Below, piece by piece: positions 60,801 to 64,000 of a stretch of DNA of 64,000 nt. Source of the stretch: an uncultured Dokdonia sp. (lineage in GTDB: Bacteria; Bacteroidota; Bacteroidia; Flavobacteriales; Flavobacteriaceae). Each line of letters starts with the position of its first letter. Within the stretch, counting starts at the first letter, position 1. The notes under the pieces are model-generated. The model saw only the letters and a program-made list of their open reading frames with translations. It did not search any database and was not told the DNA's origin. Location: positions 62,001 through 126,000 of the forward strand of contig NZ_CALEMI010000052.1 of the NCBI RefSeq assembly GCF_937910895.1, in the 5' to 3' direction. Both the position numbers and the translations under genes were made by a program.

Positions 60801-63800
60801 ACCATCTTTTTCTAAAAAGATGGTTCTTAACATTTCATGTCGCGCTATCAATTCGTTAAGCGATTGCTGAAAAATTTTGATGTTAACTTCTGGAGTCCAC
60901 TCAACTCTATTATGAATATTGAATTCTATTGATCTCCCTTTTACTTTATAAAGCAACCAAAAACGAAGTTGCGTAGGAGATAAATCATAATAATCTTTAT
61001 CTTTTAGAGGTTCAATCTCCTTGAGTTTTAATTTTGTTGATTTAGCTATTAAACGTGCATGAGATTCTAAAGTTGTCTGTTCATAAACATCTTTTAAATT
61101 GAGCTTTACTTCAAAAACTTTCTTATACTCATTAATTAGTTTCGTTACTATTAAACTATGTCCTCCCAAAGAGAAAATATCATCTTTGATACTTATTTTA
61201 TCAACTCCAAAAACTTCCTTCCAGATTACGACCAGTTTTTCTTCTAACTTGTTAGTTGGTGAGACTAAAGCCTCTTGAATACAATCTTCTCTACCTATTT
61301 CTGGTAATAAACTGTTATCAATCTTACCATTTGATGTTAATGGAATTGAATCTAATCTTACATAATAATCAGGAACCATATAGTCTGGTAATTCCTGGGA
61401 AATAATCGATCGTAAATCTTGTTTATTTATTTCTTTGTGGGCTACTATATAGGCTACTAATATGGTATTATTAGCTATTATTTTTGCTACTACTACTACT
61501 TGTTCTATTTCTGACTGACATGAAATAACATGTTCGATCTCTCCTAACTCTATTCGATATCCACGAATCTTTACTTGATTATCTTTACGTCCTACAAACT
61601 CAATGTTACCATCAGGTGACCATCTCGCCAAATCTCCTGTCTTGTACATACGCTCATCTGTCTTAAATGGATGAGTAATAAACTTCTCCGCAGTCAATTC
61701 TGAACGATTTAGGTAACCTCTAGACAGACCTGAACCAGAAATACATAACTCTCCTTCAATTCTTATTGGCTGTAATGCTAAACCTTCTGACAAAATGTAA
61801 ATCTCTGTGTTAGCGATTGGTCTCCCAATAGGAATACTATTATCACTACGATCACTGAGATCAAAACTTGTGGCAACTACTGTATTTTCAGATGGTCCAT
61901 AATTATTATAGATTTTCAAAGCATGAGTCTCTTCTGATAATGTAAGAACTTCCCCGCCTGTTAATATCTTAGTATTTCTTAATTCCATCTTTTGTAGTGA
62001 CAGTTCTTCACAAATCTTAGTAGGTAAATACGCATGAGTGATCTCATTATCATTTAAAAACTTCGTAAGAAAATGAACGTCATATCTAATCTCTGAATCA
62101 GAAATTGGATATAATGCGCCTCCTGATACTAAATAAGGATAAATCTCCCATACAGAAGCATCAAATCCAATACCAGCATATAAACTCCCTCTACTAGAGG
62201 TATCTAATTCATAGTTGTCAATATGCCAAAAACATAAATTTAAAACACTCTTATGTTCAATCATCACTCCTTTTGGTTTTCCTGTAGAACCAGAGGTGTA
62301 AATTACATATGCTAAATTAGAAGGCATAATAGCTACTGCAGGTATAGATTGTAACAGACCTTTGGTATCTTGAAAATCTGTTAATAATTTGTCATTAATC
62401 GCAAGCACGCAGTCGCTATCATCTTCTATATATTTAATACGTTGTTTAGGGTAATTAGGATCTATTGGAACATAAGCACATCCTGTCTTTAACACAGCTA
62501 ATAAAGACACAACTAACAATTCACTACGATCCAATTTAACTGCAATTAAATCTTCTGTTTTAAGATCATAATTAGACAATAAGTAATGTGCTAATTGATT
62601 AGACATTATATCTAATTCTTTATAGGTAAGCGTTACCTCTCCAAATACAATAGCAACTGCATCTGGTGTTTTTTCAACTTGTGAGACAAATAAATCTACG
62701 ATGGTTGAATTTGGATAATCATTGCTTGTTGTATTAAAATCAATTAGTAATTGAGACTTTTCTGCTACAGTTAAATAATCAATTCTAGTTATTTTTTGAT
62801 CTGGGTTTTGGATAGCTTTCGTTAAAAAATTATCAAAATGTGTACATAAACGCTCTATAAAACTTAACTCATAAACATCTGTGTTATATTCTATATGGAG
62901 GTCTAACTGTCCTTTTACTTCTTTAAAACAAAAGCTAATATCAAACTTACTGAATGACTTATCTATATCCTCGTACGGAGATACTTCTACTCCATGTAAA
63001 GTCAAATCTTCCGATATTAATAACTCTTGCTGATTTTGAAACACAACGATTACGTCAAAAAGAGCCGATCTACTTATGTCTCTATTTAATTTTAATTCTT
63101 CTATTAACTTATCAAAAGGGTAGTCTTGATGAGAATATGCTTTTAGCAAGGTATCCTTCTGAATCGTTAATAGCTCTTCAAAACTAACGTCTTCTTCAAA
63201 TGCTGTTCTAATAGCAAGTGTGTTTAGATATAAACCTATTTGGTTTTCTAAATCACTATGTTCTCTACCAGCTACCGGTGTTCCTAAGATAATATCTCTT
63301 GTATTGGTATATCTTGAAAGCAATCCATTTATACTGGCCATCAAGACCATAAACAATGTCACTCCGTTTTGCTGAGCATATCCATTAAGCTGTGATGTAA
63401 ATTCTTTAGAAAATGAATAATCTATTCCTGAACCATTATACGTCTTTAGTTTTGGTCGCATCTTACTAGATGGTAATTCCAAAACTGGTAATTCCCCAGT
63501 AAATGTTTCTAACCAAAATGTTTTAGACTTTTCTAAAATTGCTAGTCTAGCATCGCTGTTTTGCCACTCTGAATAATCTTTGTATTGTATAGGTAATTCT
63601 GGCAACTCCATTTCCTGTCCTGTAGAGAATCCATTATATAGAATCATAAATTCTTTGTTCAACACCTCCATAGACCACCCATCTCCTATAATATGATGCA
63701 TATTAAACATCAAGATATATTTCTCATTAGTAACCTTTACAACTTCTCCAATAAATAATGGCCCTTTCTCTAGATCAAAAACATGTCCTTGAATAACATC

Positions 63801-64000
63801 AAAATAGTCGCCGAAAACTTTATCTGTTTCATTACTTAAATCTACAAATTGCAATACTCCCGTATATTCTTTTACAGGTACTATATACTGTCCTAATGCT
63901 CCTTGATTATCTTCTTTAAAGATGGTGCGTAAACTCTCATGTCTTTCTATTAATTTAGTATAAGCTAATGATAATGCATCAATATCTATCTCTCCTTTAT
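57831..64000 (-). CDS. NRPS (5' end outside window): ..C-A(Leu-like)-PCP-C-A(unassigned)-PCP
   Basis: The open frame runs off the right edge; the bases beyond 63854 continue a condensation domain (LIERHESLRTIF), so the start lies outside. C1 has HHIIGDG (about 63675-63700). A1 (core about 62275-62300) has code DAWYLGNVVK, one step from the Leu code DAWFLGNVVK. PCP1 GGHSL lies near 61170, and C2 HHIISDG near 60610. A2 (core about 59153-59180) has the unusual code D-A-K-H-D-G-D-I-T-K, which I cannot assign. PCP2 GGNSL lies near 58008. The protein ends KKDLKKIVI, a likely docking strand for the TubC domain of the next synthetase. Whether a starter (lipid-accepting) C domain exists upstream cannot be seen. 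Confidence 0.93.
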   Translation of the reverse strand, partial: KGEIDIDALSLAYTKLIERHESLRTIFKEDNQGALGQYIVPVKEYTGVLQFVDLSNETDKVFGDYFDVIQGHVFDLEKGPLFIGEVVKVTNEKYILMFNMHHIIGDGWSMEVLNKEFMILYNGFSTGQEMELPELPIQYKDYSEWQNSDARLAILEKSKTFWLETFTGELPVLELPSSKMRPKLKTYNGSGIDYSFSKEFTSQLNGYAQQNGVTLFMVLMASINGLLSRYTNTRDIILGTPVAGREHSDLENQIGLYLNTLAIRTAFEEDVSFEELLTIQKDTLLKAYSHQDYPFDKLIEELKLNRDISRSALFDVIVVFQNQQELLISEDLTLHGVEVSPYEDIDKSFSKFDISFCFKEVKGQLDLHIEYNTDVYELSFIERLCTHFDNFLTKAIQNPDQKITRIDYLTVAEKSQLLIDFNTTSNDYPNSTIVDLFVSQVEKTPDAVAIVFGEVTLTYKELDIMSNQLAHYLLSNYDLKTEDLIAVKLDRSELLVVSLLAVLKTGCAYVPIDPNYPKQRIKYIEDDSDCVLAINDKLLTDFQDTKGLLQSIPAVAIMPSNLAYVIYTSGSTGKPKGVMIEHKSVLNLCFWHIDNYELDTSSRGSLYAGIGFDASVWEIYPYLVSGGALYPISDSEIRYDVHFLTKFLNDNEITHAYLPTKICEELSLQKMELRNTKILTGGEVLTLSEETHALKIYNNYGPSENTVVATSFDLSDRSDNSIPIGRPIANTEIYILSEGLALQPIRIEGELCISGSGLSRGYLNRSELTAEKFITHPFKTDERMYKTGDLARWSPDGNIEFVGRKDNQVKIRGYRIELGEIEHVISCQSEIEQVVVVAKIIANNTILVAYIVAHKEINKQDLRSIISQELPDYMVPDYYVRLDSIPLTSNGKIDNSLLPEIGREDCIQEALVSPTNKLEEKLVVIWKEVFGVDKISIKDDIFSLGGHSLIVTKLINEYKKVFEVKLNLKDVYEQTTLESHARLIAKSTKLKLKEIEPLKDKDYYDLSPTQLRFWLLYKVKGRSIEFNIHNRVEWTPEVNIKIFQQSLNELIARHEMLRTIFLEKDGIPKQKVLKPTPVQCPVYRLDEIEQAREDIFDKEFNFEVFPLFKIALLETKNGYDILYNQHHIISDGWSMGIIFRDLMTIYNSKIDGKEPEIPKLDIQYKEFAHWQNQIITNESLRKQEDYWTTKLSGNVPYLQLPADYDRTGKNNNTVSGYHTTFLSEELKNKIDAVARENKVSIFSLFVASVNIFLNRLTSENDITVGIPVANRNHYQLKNIVGCFLNTLMLRNQLQKEKSFKDFLNTTHETLMDGLVNQDYPFEHLLEKLGFQSLQSNFPISPIFLNMLDFDLKSDNDIKDFSSIQGEFNTPPKFEIEFYFKSYANSYCINCVYDKGLFTEASIQYWIEEYVSIINQAVDNTSQSIENINVFKKFLYEVKDPVPTNDFQFYEDQEVSQSIVSRFEKQVCKTPEAVAIRMGNTSVTYRALNNNANRVANEIIHNVTKDCRRVALLIDKKDIAVLTMLATLKTGNTYVPIDANYPLNRIKYMLEDSNVDLILCTPDTQQLANDLCSSLPDMKIMTVSSEEEIDDIPNLNIKIEPLAEAYILYTSGSTGKPKGVIQNHRNVLHFIRVYTNNIHISEKDIISLLPTYSFDASVKDIYGALLNGAKISIYNLHEYDALANLSNWLVSEKITILHMVPTVYRYFLKGVSDDTVFEDVRIIDMGGEACYALDFEYFKKHFKKGALFVNDYGPTESTITLQKFLSHDSILNSNNIPLGKPVLNTTVYLLDENDNELGVYQEGEIVYKSDYLSLGYLNKDEQTKKVFKEDPITSDGRVYYSGDIGRLLPNGEIEFLRRKDTQVKLNGLRIELSEIERKLESIDAVSEAVVLLKEFKESQYLTAYIRKRTEIDKTEIRKVLKSELPQFMVPGVYKFIETFPLTPTGKIDKKSLPEIIPENFVKKEYVAPKTYIEKRLVEMWEEVLDIKKVGITDNFFELGGNSLKAMNLIFKIKKEFNAQVNIQQVFVNPTITFLAISVENCIWTSQEKKDLKKIVI

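Noticed and set aside
1-64000. CRISPR arrays, tRNA/rRNA genes, insertion sequences
   Set aside because: No regularly spaced repeats, no tRNA cloverleaf or rRNA sequence, and no transposase frame were seen; the only repeats are the palindrome family and homologous NRPS domains.

Overview
The window is almost entirely one very large non-ribosomal peptide synthetase (NRPS) locus, read on the minus strand. The DNA is strongly AT-rich by eye. It carries a TonB-type outer-membrane protein with a carboxypeptidase-regulatory-like N-terminus, Bacteroidota-style RiPP leaders and a Flavo-1-like structured RNA element. Together these point to a marine-type member of the Flavobacteriia (Bacteroidota); the genus cannot be fixed from the sequence alone.

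Layout from low to high coordinates: the end of an unrelated plus-strand TPR-like gene (1-275); a strong terminator; a 4'-phosphopantetheinyl transferase (476-1204). Then comes a patch of small genes (1421-3788): two paralogous unknown proteins flanking a small Cys protein, two RiPP-like precursor peptides and a small membrane protein. Next are the maturation and export genes: a penicillin-acylase-family Ntn hydrolase, a cyclic-peptide-type ABC exporter, a type II thioesterase and an outer-membrane beta-barrel receptor (3919-11519). The synthetases fill the rest (11578 to beyond 64000) as seven NRPS proteins, interleaved with a SyrP-like Fe(II)/2OG oxygenase, a class III aminotransferase and a CmlA-type di-iron hydroxylase.

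Transcription runs from high to low coordinates, so the assembly line reads: [..C-A(Leu-like)-T-C-A(unassigned)-T] -> [C-A(Ser)-T-C-A(Gly)-T] -> [C-A(Tyr)-T-C-A(Val)-T-E-C-C'] -> [C'-A(Dab-like)-T-C] -> [C*-A(Asn)-T] -> [C-A(Ser)-T-E-C-A(Asn)-T-C-A(Phe)-T] -> [C-A(beta-Ala)-T-C]. That is twelve adenylation domains in the window. The predicted partial chain is Leu-X-Ser-Gly-Tyr-D-Val-Dab-Asn-D-Ser-Asn-Phe-betaAla. Specificity codes were read by hand alignment to GrsA. There is no integrated thioesterase; the last protein ends in a divergent condensation domain.

The outstanding feature is in the last synthetase (11578-17760). Its adenylation domain is interrupted, between core motifs A5 and A6, by a complete PLP-dependent decarboxylase of the PanP (aspartate 1-decarboxylase) type, about 500 residues long. 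The specificity code of the surrounding A domain reads V-D-W-V-I-S-I-A-D-K, which fits the beta-alanine consensus VDxVISxADK. The protein therefore appears to make its own substrate (Asp -> beta-Ala) inside the domain that activates it. I know of interrupted A domains carrying methyltransferase, oxidase or ketoreductase inserts, but not a decarboxylase, and not at this position. A second linked pair is a class III aminotransferase translationally coupled to a module with a diaminobutyrate-like code.
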